A stretch of 64,000 nucleotides of DNA from Halomonas sp. (GCF_017515565.1 NZ_JAFWFN010000038.1:1-64000); one strand, 5' to 3'; counted from the first letter of the stretch, positions 1 to 9,031 are shown. Notes: generated by a model not told the origin, from the letters alone. Program-made: numbers and translations.

Positions 1-39
1 AATGTCCTGGTCGGCAGCGTTAATCGCTAGTTCGGTCAT
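1..39 (-). CDS. glcE: Glycolate oxidase FAD-binding subunit GlcE, N-terminal fragment (partial)
   Basis: Only the first 13 codons lie in the window, beginning with an ATG at base 39 on the minus strand and running off the left edge. The translated stub is too short to identify by itself. The call rests on position: it starts about 50 bases downstream of glcD on the same strand, and glcE follows glcD in the usual glcDEF order. GlcE would be the second flavin subunit of membrane-associated glycolate dehydrogenase. Another small-carboxylate gene cannot be excluded. Confidence 0.5.
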   Translation of the reverse strand, partial: MTELAINAADQDI

Positions 40-90
40 GGTGATTCCTAATGATTATTTTCCTAGTGATGGTGATAACTAGGCGCCGCC

Positions 91-1590
91 TTAGAAGCGC
101 GGTAGCTCCGGGTGCGGTAACTCATTGTTATGCACATGCATAGCGCCAAACTCAGCACAGCGCGCCAGGGTAGGAATATTTTTCCCTGGGTTAAGCAGGC
201 GCTTGGGGTCAAATGCGGCTTTTAAAGCGTGGAAAACGCTAATTTCATCGGCTTGAAACTGGCTGCACATTTGATTAATTTTCTCTCGCCCTACGCCGTG
301 CTCGCCGGTAATTGAGCCGCCTGCCGCCACGCAAAGTTCAAGAATTTTGCCGCCTACGTCTTCCGCTAACGCTAGTTGACCCTCTTTGTTGGCATCAAAC
401 AGAATCAGTGGGTGCATATTGCCGTCACCCGCGTGGAAGACGTTGGCGACTAACAGGCCGCTCTCTTCAGAAAGGGCGGCAATACCTTTAAGTACTCGCG
501 GCAGTTCCCGGCGAGGAATAGTGCCGTCCATACAGTAGTAGTCGGGTGACATACGCCCGACAGCGGGAAAGGCGTTCTTGCGGCCCGCCCAGAACTTGGC
601 GCGTTCGGCCTCATCGCGGGCCTGCTGAATATCCGTGGCGCCCGCTTTCTCTAATACTCGGCGCACGGTATCGCAATCATCGTCTACATCGGCTTCAACG
701 CCATCCAGCTCGCAGAGTAGAATCGCTTCTGCTTCCACGGGATAGCCCGCCTTGATGAAGTCTTCCGCGGCTTTGATAGCCAGCTTGTCCATCATTTCCA
801 GGCCGCCGGGAATGATGCCTGCGGCAATGATGTCACCCACTGCTTGGCCAGCTTTTTCAATATCATCGAAGCTCGCCATCAATACTTTGGCGGTTTCAGG
901 CTTAGGTAGCAGCTTGACGGTAATTTCGGTGACCACCCCTAGCATGCCTTCTGAACCGTTCATCAGTGCGAGCAGATCAAAGCCTGGGGCATCCAGCGCT
1001 TCAGACCCCAATGTCATGTGCTCACCTTCAATGGTTAACACATCGACCCGCATAACGTTGTGTACCGTTAGGCCATACTTTAAACAGTGAACGCCGCCAG
1101 CGTTTTCGGCTACGTTACCACCAATGGAGCAGGCAATTTGCGAGGAGGGGTCGGGGGCGTAATACAGCCCGTAAGGCGCCGCTGCTTCGGAAATAGCCAA
1201 ATTGCGCACGCCAGGCTGTACTTGGGCCAGGCGTGCATCGGGGTCTACCTTAATAATTTGATTAAACCGCGACATCACTAGCAGTACGCCGTGCTCAAGC
1301 GGAAGAGCGCCGCCTGAAAGGCCGGTACCTGCCCCGCGAGTGACGACCGGCACGCTTAGCGCGTGGCAGCGTTTCAGAAGACCTTCAACTTGCTCCAGGT
1401 TTTCGGGCATCGCTACCAGCATAGGTAGCACACGGTAGGCGGCTAGCCCATCGCACTCGAAGGGGCGTAGATCCTCTTCGCGGTGAAGTAGTGTTAAGGA
1501 AGGGACGGCGCTTTGCAGGTCGCTAAGCACCTCAGCTTTGTCACGGTGGACGAACTCGCCATCGAGGCGCTCGTCAAAAAGGATATTCAT
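91..1590 (-). CDS. glcD: Glycolate oxidase subunit GlcD (FAD-linked oxidase)
   Basis: The 499-residue product is the catalytic flavoprotein of glycolate dehydrogenase, which oxidises glycolate (and often D-lactate) to glyoxylate (pyruvate) and passes electrons to the respiratory chain through GlcE and GlcF. It has the FAD_binding_4 (PCMH) domain in the first half, with the glycine-rich RGAGTGLSGGALP stretch near residue 90, and an FAD-oxidase C-terminal domain with HAGDGNMHP near residue 385 and GEHGVG near residue 430. The length is normal for GlcD. glcE follows on the same strand and a FadR-type regulator is divergent, the classical glc arrangement. A D-lactate dehydrogenase of the same family is the main alternative; the adjacent glcE start argues for GlcD. 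Confidence 0.92.
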   Translation of the reverse strand: MNILFDERLDGEFVHRDKAEVLSDLQSAVPSLTLLHREEDLRPFECDGLAAYRVLPMLVAMPENLEQVEGLLKRCHALSVPVVTRGAGTGLSGGALPLEHGVLLVMSRFNQIIKVDPDARLAQVQPGVRNLAISEAAAPYGLYYAPDPSSQIACSIGGNVAENAGGVHCLKYGLTVHNVMRVDVLTIEGEHMTLGSEALDAPGFDLLALMNGSEGMLGVVTEITVKLLPKPETAKVLMASFDDIEKAGQAVGDIIAAGIIPGGLEMMDKLAIKAAEDFIKAGYPVEAEAILLCELDGVEADVDDDCDTVRRVLEKAGATDIQQARDEAERAKFWAGRKNAFPAVGRMSPDYYCMDGTIPRRELPRVLKGIAALSEESGLLVANVFHAGDGNMHPLILFDANKEGQLALAEDVGGKILELCVAAGGSITGEHGVGREKINQMCSQFQADEISVFHALKAAFDPKRLLNPGKNIPTLARCAEFGAMHVHNNELPHPELPRF

Positions 1591-1704
1591 ATCGACATCC
1601 TAGCTTTTTATCATGAGAAGTAATGGCCATAGGATAACGGCGGCATTGTTTTACCTGTGACCAATTTGAGCTTTTTTTGTGCGCCTGTCTAGGTTGTGGT
1701 GCAA

Positions 1705-1715
1705 TGGTCTGACCA
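1705..1715. promoter_or_regulatory. FadR/GlcC-type operator in the glcD-glcC divergent region
   Basis: TGGTCTGACCA is a perfect 5+1+5 inverted repeat, the form bound by FadR-subfamily GntR regulators (TGGTC-N-GACCA). It lies between the divergent glcD and the regulator gene, about 115 bases from the glcD start and 124 bases before the chosen regulator start. Related half-sites occur at 1659-1664 (GACCAA) and 1720-1725 (TTGGTC). Binding by the neighbouring regulator, with autoregulation, is inferred. Confidence 0.55.
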
Positions 1716-1838
1716 GTAATTGGTCGATAGCTAAACCCTGCCAGTTGCTTTCATCGCCTTGGCGTCTTCGTTAGCCAATAGCTATTGCAATGTGGTCTAA
1801 CCCTAAGGGTTGTGAAGGACTGGCTAAAGGAGCAATCA

Positions 1839-2615
1839 GTGGTAGTAAGCAGTGACGATATTCCCATGGGGCGGCGCACCCCCGAGCATGTGGCCGCTAA
1901 GCTTGAGGAATTAATTCTAGAAGGCGTTTTTCGCCCAGGCCAACTGTTGCCTTCGGAAAGGCGCTTATGTGAGCGCTTGGGCGTGTCTCGCGCATCGCTG
2001 CGCGAAGGGTTAAGAATTCTGCGCAGTAAAGCTATTATTAATACGCGCCAGGGGCATGGCTCAACGGTGGCGTCGCTACTGCCGATGCACCAGCAAAGCC
2101 CCCTGATGCATCTGTTTCGTGACCATCCGCGCACGCTGTTTGACTTGCTGGAAGTGCGCGCCTTGCTGGAAGGCGAATCCGCCTATTTAGCCGCCAGGCG
2201 TGGTACGTCTATGGACCGCGTACTGATTACTCGTCGCTACCGAGAGCTAGCCGAGTATGCCGATCAACCCGACGGCATCGATGTTGAGCAGTTGGCCCGG
2301 CTTGACCACGCTTTCCATTTGGCCATTTCTCAAGCTTCCCATAACCCGGTGCTGGTTCATACGCTGCAGAGCCTGACCGATTTACTGCTTAGTTCTGTAT
2401 TTGCCTCGGTGAAGCACCTTTACCATCGCCCAGGCCCCAGGGAGATGATCAACCAGCAGCACGCTCACCTGCATGATACGGTGGTTAGCGGCGATGCAGA
2501 GCAGGCAAGGCGCATCGCGTTAGAGCATTTGACCAGTATCAGTGAGCTGCTGCGCGAGGTAGAGGCAGAGCATGACCGTCTAGAGCGCTCGGCAATGCGC
2601 TTAGAGCAGTGGTAG
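1839..2615 (+). CDS. glcC: GntR-family (FadR subfamily) regulator, probable GlcC
   Basis: The protein has an N-terminal GntR winged helix (LPSERRLCERLGVSRASLREG, read as two adjoining pieces around residues 32-52) and a C-terminal FCD ligand-binding domain. It is divergent from glcD, so it most likely senses glycolate and controls the glc genes. I chose the GTG at 1839, giving 258 residues, because an AAAGGAG ribosome-binding site at 1826-1832 sits 6 bases ahead. The same frame is open back to 1785, but no good site precedes that start. The inverted repeat at 1705-1715 is a plausible operator. LldR or PdhR-type regulators are close relatives, so the ligand is inferred from context. Confidence 0.8.
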   Translation: MVVSSDDIPMGRRTPEHVAAKLEELILEGVFRPGQLLPSERRLCERLGVSRASLREGLRILRSKAIINTRQGHGSTVASLLPMHQQSPLMHLFRDHPRTLFDLLEVRALLEGESAYLAARRGTSMDRVLITRRYRELAEYADQPDGIDVEQLARLDHAFHLAISQASHNPVLVHTLQSLTDLLLSSVFASVKHLYHRPGPREMINQQHAHLHDTVVSGDAEQARRIALEHLTSISELLREVEAEHDRLERSAMRLEQW

Positions 2616-2675
2616 CTTTGCATTAGGGTTTCAACTGTAATGGCCGTGGATGCCAGCTAATAAAAGGAGTGTGAT

Positions 2676-3200
2676 GTGGCAATTTATCAATTTGGCGAGC
2701 TAACGCCCGATATTCATGATGATGTGTATATCGCCGATACGGCTGACGTTATTGGGCAAGTGACTCTCAAGGCGCGCTCAAGCGTTTGGTACCAGGCAGT
2801 GCTGCGCGGCGATAGCGATCATTTGGAAGTAGGCGAAGAGAGCAATATTCAGGATGGCGCAGTGCTCCACGCTGACCCAGGCTACCCGCTTAAAATCGGC
2901 AAGGGCGTCACGGTGGGGCATCAGGCGATGCTGCATGGCTGCACGATAGGTGATGGCTGCTTAATAGGTATTCAGGCGGTGGTGCTCAATGGTGCCGTCA
3001 TTGGTGAAAACAGCTTGGTAGGGGCGGGGGCGTTTATCAAGGAAGGCGCGGTATTTCCTCCCAACTCGCTGATTGTTGGCTCGCCGGCCAAAGTAGTGCG
3101 AGAACTTTCTGCAGACGCAATAGAAGGGCTGAAGTTGAATGCCCAAGGCTATGTGATGCGCGGTCAGCAACATGCAACCACCCTAAAGCGTATCGACTAG
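2676..3200 (+). CDS. Gamma-carbonic anhydrase family protein (YrdA/PaaY-like)
   Basis: The 174-residue protein is a left-handed beta-helix of hexapeptide repeats. Three histidines lie where the family binds zinc at the trimer interface (VLHAD, VGHQ and LHGC, roughly residues 64-90). Members of this family include CaiE/PaaY-like proteins and true gamma-carbonic anhydrases; the substrate here is unknown. The GTG start at 2676 is supported by an AAAGGAG site at 2663-2669. It follows the glc regulator in the same direction by 60 bases and may share its transcript. A strong hairpin at 3228-3256 closes the unit. Confidence 0.85.
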   Translation: MAIYQFGELTPDIHDDVYIADTADVIGQVTLKARSSVWYQAVLRGDSDHLEVGEESNIQDGAVLHADPGYPLKIGKGVTVGHQAMLHGCTIGDGCLIGIQAVVLNGAVIGENSLVGAGAFIKEGAVFPPNSLIVGSPAKVVRELSADAIEGLKLNAQGYVMRGQQHATTLKRID

Positions 3201-3227
3201 CCGTTCTACTGTGTTGCCGTTAAAACG

Positions 3228-3256
3228 CCACACCCCAGGCTAGGCCTGGGGTGTGG
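3228..3256. terminator. Bidirectional hairpin between convergent genes
   Basis: A perfect 13-bp stem (CCACACCCCAGGC against GCCTGGGGTGTGG) with a TAG loop lies between the convergent gamma-carbonic anhydrase and permease genes. It has no clear U tract on either strand, so it may act as a transcript-end stabiliser rather than a strict intrinsic terminator. Confidence 0.6.
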
Positions 3257-3301
3257 GAAGTGCGCTATCGATTTATTAGCCCTATGTACTAGCTCGGCTA
3301 T

Positions 3302-4993
3302 TTACATAAGCGGGTCGGTAACGCCTATGACATAGAACGCGATTAGCGCAATGATGCCGGTGAAGACCAAGTAGTAGATGGTCGGGATAATGGTTTTGCG
3401 AATCGTCGCGCCTTCGCGGCCAAGTAAGCCAACGGTGGCTGAGGCGGCTACAACGTTATGGATTGCAATCATGTTACCCGCTGCCGCACCTACTGCCTGG
3501 AGTGCCACCATCATCGCTGTAGAGAGGCCCAGCGATTGCGCAATGTTAAACTGGAACTCTGCCAACATCAGGTTAGAAACCGTGTTTGAACCGGCAATGA
3601 AGGCGCCCATGGCACCTACCGCAGGCGCAAAGAACGGATAGATACCGCCGACGTTGTCAGCGACCGCCTGAGCCATCATTACCGGCATGGAAACCAGGTC
3701 AGCGCCGTTAACACCGGAGTTGATCAGAATGCGCACCATCGGCACGGTGAAAATCAGTACGAAGCCAGCACCAAAAATGGTTTTGGTAGACTCCGATACC
3801 GCTGCACCCATCTGGCGAGGATTCATTCTGTGCAAGAAGTACGTCACTAGAACTACTGCAATGATGATGCCGCCCGGCAGGTACAGAGGCTGTAAGCTGC
3901 CGCTAACACCCGCTTCGCCAAAAATATTAGCCCAGCTTAGGTTCACCGAGGTAAGTGCATTACGCAGCGGCTCAACGGTGCGTGAAGCCACCAGGAAGAT
4001 CGCCAGTAGTACGTAGGGAATCCAGCCTTTCAACGTAGACATTGGCGCTTTGCCTGCTACGTCATCCAGTTTGATCTGCAGGTTACCGATCCACTCATCG
4101 GGCCAAGAGGAAGATTCCGGGAAGTCCCAAGTATCTTTGGGCAGCAGGAAGCCTCTACGTGCTGCAGGTACCACAATCGCTAAGCCCACCATCGCGCCAA
4201 TCATTGATGGGAATTCTGGCCCTAAGAAAACACCAACCAACGTGTAAGGTATAACGAAAGCGAAACCGGTAAAGATAGCGAAAGGCACAATGGAAAGACC
4301 TTCTTTCCACGAGCGATTAGCACCAAAGAAGCGAACCATAATCAGCACGAGAATCAGTGGCATTAAAATACCCACGATGCCGTGAGTAATAGCAACGCCG
4401 TTGGTTACCATTTGGAAAAACACGTCCCAACTTGAACCCGTAGCTTCTAACTGAGCGGTAATGCCAGCACGGTCAAGCCCGCTGCCTACCCCTACTACAA
4501 CGGGAGTGCCCACGGCACCAAATGAAACCGGAGTAGACTGAATCATCATGCCGACAACCACCGCCGCTAAAGCGGGGAAGCCAAGTGCTACCATCAGCGG
4601 TGCTGCTACGGCTGCGGGTGTGCCGAAGCCTGAGGCGCCTTCAATAAAGCAACCAAACAGCCAAGCAACGATTAACGCCTGCACGCGGCGGTCAGGGCTG
4701 ATGCCCGAGAAGCCGTTACGAATAGCGGTAATGCCACCGGAGTGTTTTAGCGTATTCAAAAGCAGAATAGCGCCAAAAATAATCCACAGCAGACCCGCAG
4801 TCTGAATCAAGCCCTGGACGGTCGAAGCGGCCACGCGGCTGAACGACATATCCCAAGCGGTCAGAGCGATAATCGCAGCGGTGAGGAAGACAATCGGCAT
4901 CGCTATTCTGGCAGGTATTTTAAAGCCTATGAGCAAAATACCTGCTAGCAACAGCGGCAGAAATGCCAGGAGTGCAAGTGTAGTTTCATTCAT
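3302..4993 (-). CDS. lctP: L-lactate/glycolate permease (LctP family)
   Basis: This 563-residue inner-membrane protein of about 14 hydrophobic segments belongs to the LctP family of proton-coupled lactate permeases, which also contains the glycolate permease GlcA. Family features include the [16 protein letters not shown] stretch near residue 110 and [16 protein letters not shown] near residue 465. Length is normal. Because it lies two genes from glcD, glycolate uptake is as likely as lactate uptake. No lactate dehydrogenase is next to it. A TTGGT-CTT-ACCAA site at 5119-5131 upstream suggests GntR-family control. Confidence 0.88.
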   Translation of the reverse strand: MNETTLALLAFLPLLLAGILLIGFKIPARIAMPIVFLTAAIIALTAWDMSFSRVAASTVQGLIQTAGLLWIIFGAILLLNTLKHSGGITAIRNGFSGISPDRRVQALIVAWLFGCFIEGASGFGTPAAVAAPLMVALGFPALAAVVVGMMIQSTPVSFGAVGTPVVVGVGSGLDRAGITAQLEATGSSWDVFFQMVTNGVAITHGIVGILMPLILVLIMVRFFGANRSWKEGLSIVPFAIFTGFAFVIPYTLVGVFLGPEFPSMIGAMVGLAIVVPAARRGFLLPKDTWDFPESSSWPDEWIGNLQIKLDDVAGKAPMSTLKGWIPYVLLAIFLVASRTVEPLRNALTSVNLSWANIFGEAGVSGSLQPLYLPGGIIIAVVLVTYFLHRMNPRQMGAAVSESTKTIFGAGFVLIFTVPMVRILINSGVNGADLVSMPVMMAQAVADNVGGIYPFFAPAVGAMGAFIAGSNTVSNLMLAEFQFNIAQSLGLSTAMMVALQAVGAAAGNMIAIHNVVAASATVGLLGREGATIRKTIIPTIYYLVFTGIIALIAFYVIGVTDPLM

Positions 4994-5118
4994 GGGAGGA
5001 ACGGCCCCTTGTTATTTATTTGGTATGCTCCGCAGTAGCCGACCAGCCTGCCACTGCAATACTGGTTGGGTCAGTGTGAAAGATACGTTTAGGCTGAGAG
5101 AATGACTACATTGGAAAA

Positions 5119-5131
5119 TTGGTCTTACCAA
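5119..5131. promoter_or_regulatory. LldR/FadR-subfamily operator upstream of lctP
   Basis: TTGGTCTTACCAA is a 5+3+5 inverted repeat matching the TTGGT-N3-ACCAA pattern of LldR and related GntR regulators. It lies about 125 bases upstream of the lctP start. Which regulator binds is not shown; the FadR-subfamily protein at 1839-2615 is the nearest candidate. Confidence 0.5.
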
Positions 5132-5421
5132 GCGCTGGCATGCTTTGTATAAGATTTTTAAACGCTATTTATTGTTTAAACTGCTGTTTTATATTGAATT
5201 TATTTGGTGATCTTGCGCTACTGAACGTAAGTAGTCGTTAGACTAATGGACAGTGTAAGACTTGTAGCTGACCGCGCCTAATGTTCAGCGTTTACGCTAT
5301 CAATAGCCTAGCAGCGTTATAAATATTGACATCTATTAGGTCTCGCTGCGCCGAGCATAGAGGCGCTGGGAGTTGTATTTATACTCAGAGATTAAAGGCA
5401 ATGGCTAGCAAGGTTGGGGCG

Positions 5422-5445
5422 TGCCTGAAAGCTTGCTTTCAGGCA
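5422..5445. repeat. Strong isolated hairpin, function unknown
   Basis: The arms TGCCTGAAAGC (5422-5432) and GCTTTCAGGCA (5435-5445) are perfect inverted repeats separated by TT. No U tract follows on the plus strand and none on the minus strand. It lies about 90 bases beyond the 3' end of the chemoreceptor gene. It could be an RNA structure, a protein-binding palindrome or a mobile-element relic. Confidence 0.45.
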
Positions 5446-5535
5446 AAGAGGTGGCTTTTAGGGTTCAGAGCGATAGTTAAAAACAGCGCTTTGCTCTGTA
5501 AGGAGTCTCACGAACATGGCTATGGTTGATAACCA

Positions 5536-7149
5536 TTAACGTGGTGCAGTTAGTTTTTTTGAACTGCCTCCTAAGTAAGTTTCTTCATCTTCCCATGAAA
5601 GTTCCGTGGCGTGTTGGGCGCGGAGGGGAAGAGCGTCGTCCTGTCCTAGCCGGAACGCGGCCACTACCTGGGACAGCTTTTCAGTTTGGCTACTAAGGCT
5701 CTCTGCCGCTGCTGCAGACTCCTGTACCAGCGCCGAGTTTTGCTGGGTCATATCATCTAGCTCAGCCACGGATTTATTGATAGAGGTCAGCCCTGATGAT
5801 TGCTCGCTGGTGGCTGCACTGATTTCACCAATAATATCCGTCACATGTTGCACGCCAGTAACAATCTCGCTCATGGCTTCGCCGGCATTCTCTACAAGCT
5901 TTGTACCACTGACGACTTTTTCACTAGAGCTGCTGATAAGTATTTTGATCTCGTTAGCGGCTTCTGCACTGCGCCGCGCCAGTGACTGAACTTCTCCTGC
6001 CACAACCGCAAAGCCACGCCCATGTTCACCCGCCCGTGCAGCCTCTACGGCAGCGTTGAGGGCTAATATATTCGTTTGGAAGGCAATGGAATCAATAACG
6101 CCAATAATTTCTGTAATCTTTTTGGATGACTGTTCTATTTCACCCATATTGGTCACTACTTGCTCAACAATGTTGCCTCCCTTAGCGGCTGCCGAGGCGG
6201 CTTCCGAGGCTAATTGATCGGCTTGCCGCGCTGAGCTAGCCGTTTGTCCCACTGTCACTGTCAGCTGTTCCGTTGCGGCAGCGGTTCGCTGTAGGCTACC
6301 AGCGGTCGTGTCGGTGCGAGTGCTTAAATCATGGTTGCCAGAAGCGATCTCAGAGGAGGCCAAGCTAATGGATTCAGTGGACTCGCGTATCTGGCCGATA
6401 ATGTCACGCAGGGTCATTATCATCTGCCTGACGCTCGTATTGAGCGAGTCTTGCCCGTTCAGGTCGTCCGTAAACTCAGAGCTAAGATCCCCTTCTGCCA
6501 CTCTCTTCATGGCTCTACGTAGGTTGTCAGGCTCATCGCCAAGCTCACGCCATACTGCATTGATGACAAAATAAGAGGCTAAGCCCAGTACGGTAAGTAC
6601 GGCTAGGCCGGTCAGTAAGTTCACAAAAAGAGCCGTCGTAATGCCCCGGTCTGCTTCATATTGTCGGTCGAGAGTTGCTTGCATGGCACTAGCCATCTCT
6701 CTATCGACCAACTCTGACAGATTAGCCTGCGCGTCCTGCATTTGGTTTATTTGGTTGCCCAGCTCACCTACTCCCAGCATGGCTCGGGTAGCACCAAGCG
6801 CTGCCGACTGATAGCTGTCGTAAACCGTTCTAAGTTGGTTGGCAATGTTCCCTTTCTCAGGGATGTCAGCAACATTCTCGATATGATGGAAAACTTGCTG
6901 ATTTATGGTTTCAACCAAATCAAGAGCATCTATGTCGCCTTCAGCGGCGGCGGCCTGCAACTGGATTCTAAAAGCTTCCAACTGTCGGTCGATTTGATTG
7001 ATTTCTAGCATATAAGGGTTATCGATATCCCCTAGCCGCTCGATAGCTGAAGAAGTTTTGGATCCTATAAGGTAACTAAAGGTGATACCCACTAAAAAAA
7101 CCAGCGCAGCGCTGATGGGTAGCATCCATATTTTTGTGCGTATTTTCAA
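5536..7149 (-). CDS. Methyl-accepting chemotaxis protein
   Basis: The 537-residue chemoreceptor has an N-terminal membrane helix (about residues 10-30), a roughly 140-residue periplasmic helical domain of four-helix-bundle character, a second membrane helix near 175-200, a HAMP domain (about 200-250) and a long cytoplasmic MCP signalling domain. The hairpin tip motif for CheA/CheW contact (IAFQTNILALNAAVEAARAG) is near residue 355. No canonical NWETF-like pentapeptide ends the protein. It lies 64 bases behind the small PstS-like gene in the same direction, with a terminator between, so it may be read partly from its own promoter. Context suggests it reports on the same ligand as the porin/PstS-like pair. 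Confidence 0.93.
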   Translation of the reverse strand: MKIRTKIWMLPISAALVFLVGITFSYLIGSKTSSAIERLGDIDNPYMLEINQIDRQLEAFRIQLQAAAAEGDIDALDLVETINQQVFHHIENVADIPEKGNIANQLRTVYDSYQSAALGATRAMLGVGELGNQINQMQDAQANLSELVDREMASAMQATLDRQYEADRGITTALFVNLLTGLAVLTVLGLASYFVINAVWRELGDEPDNLRRAMKRVAEGDLSSEFTDDLNGQDSLNTSVRQMIMTLRDIIGQIRESTESISLASSEIASGNHDLSTRTDTTAGSLQRTAAATEQLTVTVGQTASSARQADQLASEAASAAAKGGNIVEQVVTNMGEIEQSSKKITEIIGVIDSIAFQTNILALNAAVEAARAGEHGRGFAVVAGEVQSLARRSAEAANEIKILISSSSEKVVSGTKLVENAGEAMSEIVTGVQHVTDIIGEISAATSEQSSGLTSINKSVAELDDMTQQNSALVQESAAAAESLSSQTEKLSQVVAAFRLGQDDALPLRAQHATELSWEDEETYLGGSSKKLTAPR

Positions 7150-7170
7150 AGTAGGCGCCTCGTCACAATA

Positions 7171-7199
7171 TTAAAAAATCGGCCCTCAAAAGGGCCGAT
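7171..7199 (-). terminator. Intrinsic terminator after the PstS-like gene
   Basis: On the minus strand a 9-bp stem (ATCGGCCCT with AGGGCCGAT, 7178-7186 and 7191-7199) with a 4-base loop is followed by six U residues (7173-7178). It separates the porin/PstS-like transcript from the chemoreceptor gene and may attenuate rather than abolish read-through. Confidence 0.8.
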
Positions 7200-7213
7200 A
7201 ACTACCCATCAAT

Positions 7214-7615
7214 TTATAGTTCGAGAAGAACTTTCACTGAATCGTCGAGAGCGGACTTTTCGATATAGCCTATGGCCCGAGGGTCTTCTGAGACGGCAGC
7301 GCGTACGGCATCAGAATTTGGCAGCTGTGTGGGTGCCTGTGTTTGCCCCGAGAAAACAATCCTTGCCCACGTCGACTTTACTTGAGAGACGTTACGCCCA
7401 GTCGCTTGCTCGTAGAACGAAGCGTAGAGAGGGCTGCTCTCTGGTAAGTCGTAAAGCGTGCCGCTGCTGCTCTTTCCTAAGTAAATGTCTGCAACCTGGG
7501 ACTTAGTCAGGGAGGACGCGGTCGGATGGCCAATCACCACTAACTCTGCAGCTGAAGCGAAACTGGCGAAGGCGAAAAGTAGCAAGGCAACAAATAAGGC
7601 TCTACTGGTTTTCAT
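7214..7615 (-). CDS. Small PstS-like periplasmic protein
   Basis: This 133-residue protein has a Sec signal peptide (about residues 1-22, cleaved after ASA) followed by a fragment of the phosphate-binding PstS/SBP fold: ELVVIGHPTASSLTKSQVADIYLG, shown here only as family-typical beginning, and an RAIGYIEKSAL-like end. It is about half the size of a real two-lobed PstS, so it can hold only one lobe-like unit. It sits 9 bases behind the porin gene and is clearly co-transcribed with it; the chemoreceptor follows. Small proteins of this kind occur beside sensors in marine gammaproteobacteria. A role in ligand presentation is inferred; the ligand is unknown, and phosphate should not be assumed. 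Confidence 0.75.
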   Translation of the reverse strand: MKTSRALFVALLLFAFASFASAAELVVIGHPTASSLTKSQVADIYLGKSSSGTLYDLPESSPLYASFYEQATGRNVSQVKSTWARIVFSGQTQAPTQLPNSDAVRAAVSEDPRAIGYIEKSALDDSVKVLLEL

Positions 7616-7624
7616 GTCAGTTCC

Positions 7625-8749
7625 TTAGAAAATGAAATCGAGTGCGATGCTGTAAGCCTGGGTAGTCGGCTGACGCAACTGGTGTTCTGTATTAGCAATA
7701 AACTGGTCGCCAACGCCGCCACTTATTTCTTCTACCTGCGCTTTGACGGCAAGGTTTCTGACAACATCCCACCGCGCACCGATAGCGGTGGTTTTGCGGG
7801 TATCGAGAGAGCTGGGGTAGCCATCACCCTTAGGAGAAAATTCGGAGTAAGTGATGTACGGCATCACATCGCCAAAACGGTACCCGGCTGTAAGATAGAA
7901 AGCTTCGCTGTCTAAGGCACCGTTTTCGGCACCATCGGCGTCCCAGCGGCGCCAAATATGCTCAGACATAGCAAGCAGGCTACCGTTGTCGTATTGAATG
8001 CCCGCACTAAAAAAGTCGTCATTGCCGCTATTAATCGTTTGCCCCCGGCTAATGATCTCGACATCATTCATATGGGTGTAGCCGACCCGTCCCGTCCAGT
8101 CGCCTTGCTGCAGAGAAAAGCTGGCCGAATAAATGCGGTCACTCTCTTCATCGGTTTCAAAAAAGTCAGGGCCAATAGCAAAATACTTTTTGTTGCCTGT
8201 CGCCTGGCCACCCGAAAGCTGGGCTGTCGCGTTGAAGTCACCCAGAGAGAAGCGCGAAACACCCTGTAAACCATCAAAAGAGGTGTTTAAGAAAGTGCCG
8301 TAGACCTCTACCGGTGAGCGCAGCCAGTGTTGTGCATAACCAACATGACGAAAATCAGAGAGTAAGAAAGTAGGAACGAGCATTCGGCCCGCTCTCAGGC
8401 TGGTGCCCTCGAATATATCAGCCTGTAGGAAAAGCCATTCAATATCCGGAGAAGAGTCGCCATCACGGCGGCTAATGAAGCCCTGTGCAACGGCTGAGAA
8501 AGTATCATTGATAGTGCTGTTCGCTTGCAGCCCCAAACGGCTATCGACACCCCAATCGCCATTCGAATCGGTTGCGCCTTTGTGCTGGCGCAAGCTACTG
8601 CGGTATTCGGCATTATCCGTATCGGTTGTGACATAACCGAGCGTACCAAAGCCGCTAACTCTGAAGTCGGGAGCCGCCAGCACGTGAGAGCTGCTGATTG
8701 CCAAAGCTCCAGCGATTAAGGGGAAAGAGAAAGCTTTCTGAAACTGCAT
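7625..8749 (-). CDS. Outer-membrane porin-like beta-barrel protein
   Basis: The 374-residue protein begins with a signal peptide (cleavage near residue 25, after VLA) and continues with alternating beta-strand sequence ending in aromatic FIF, the typical C-terminal signature of outer-membrane barrels. The pattern FRVSGFGTLGYV, the many Gly/Asp turns and the length fit a general porin or substrate-specific channel. It is the first gene of a minus-strand set with the PstS-like protein. An AAACG-TT-CGTTT inverted repeat at 8780-8791, about 31 bases ahead of its start, may be an operator. The substrate is unknown. Confidence 0.8.
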   Translation of the reverse strand: MQFQKAFSFPLIAGALAISSSHVLAAPDFRVSGFGTLGYVTTDTDNAEYRSSLRQHKGATDSNGDWGVDSRLGLQANSTINDTFSAVAQGFISRRDGDSSPDIEWLFLQADIFEGTSLRAGRMLVPTFLLSDFRHVGYAQHWLRSPVEVYGTFLNTSFDGLQGVSRFSLGDFNATAQLSGGQATGNKKYFAIGPDFFETDEESDRIYSASFSLQQGDWTGRVGYTHMNDVEIISRGQTINSGNDDFFSAGIQYDNGSLLAMSEHIWRRWDADGAENGALDSEAFYLTAGYRFGDVMPYITYSEFSPKGDGYPSSLDTRKTTAIGARWDVVRNLAVKAQVEEISGGVGDQFIANTEHQLRQPTTQAYSIALDFIF

Positions 8750-9031
8750 TGTGTTTTCCTTGAAAGAGCAAATTTAATCAAACGTTCGTTTTCTTTTTTT
8801 GCAGATTTCTTATCGGCGGGTGGCTCAGAAACTTAAGGAGGCGTTGCATAAATTTTAAGCGATTTTCCAACAGCACCAATCGTCTCAACTGACGGTTGGC
8901 ACCATGTGTGACAGTATCTCTGGGATAGCAGCGATAGGCAGGGCATCGTAAGCCTGCACAGTTGACCTATGTGCTTGTATGCACTTTGGTTCATATCTTA
9001 TAAAAAACAGTCCATTCAGAAGGCGCTAACA

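Larger units (their letters stand above)
4994..5535. other. 542-bp non-coding stretch between lctP and the chemoreceptor
   Basis: This stretch lies upstream of lctP and downstream of the minus-strand chemoreceptor. It holds the operator-like inverted repeat at 5119-5131 and an unexplained 11-bp hairpin at 5422-5445. A plus-strand open frame from 5326 to 5529 has no recognisable protein character, so I do not call it. I see no RNA gene. Confidence 0.5.

Noticed and set aside
5326-5529. 67-codon plus-strand frame in the lctP-chemoreceptor gap
   Set aside because: Composition is not protein-like and no ribosome-binding site precedes it; the hairpin arms merely happen to be open.
5516-5539. Seven-codon open frame (MAMVDNH) with an AAGGAG upstream
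   Set aside because: It is too short to judge, is not followed by a plus-strand gene it could lead, and overlaps the end of the chemoreceptor gene.
7214-7615. Small PstS-like protein as a true phosphate-uptake protein
   Set aside because: It is half-size, has no pst genes beside it and no Pho box upstream of the porin.
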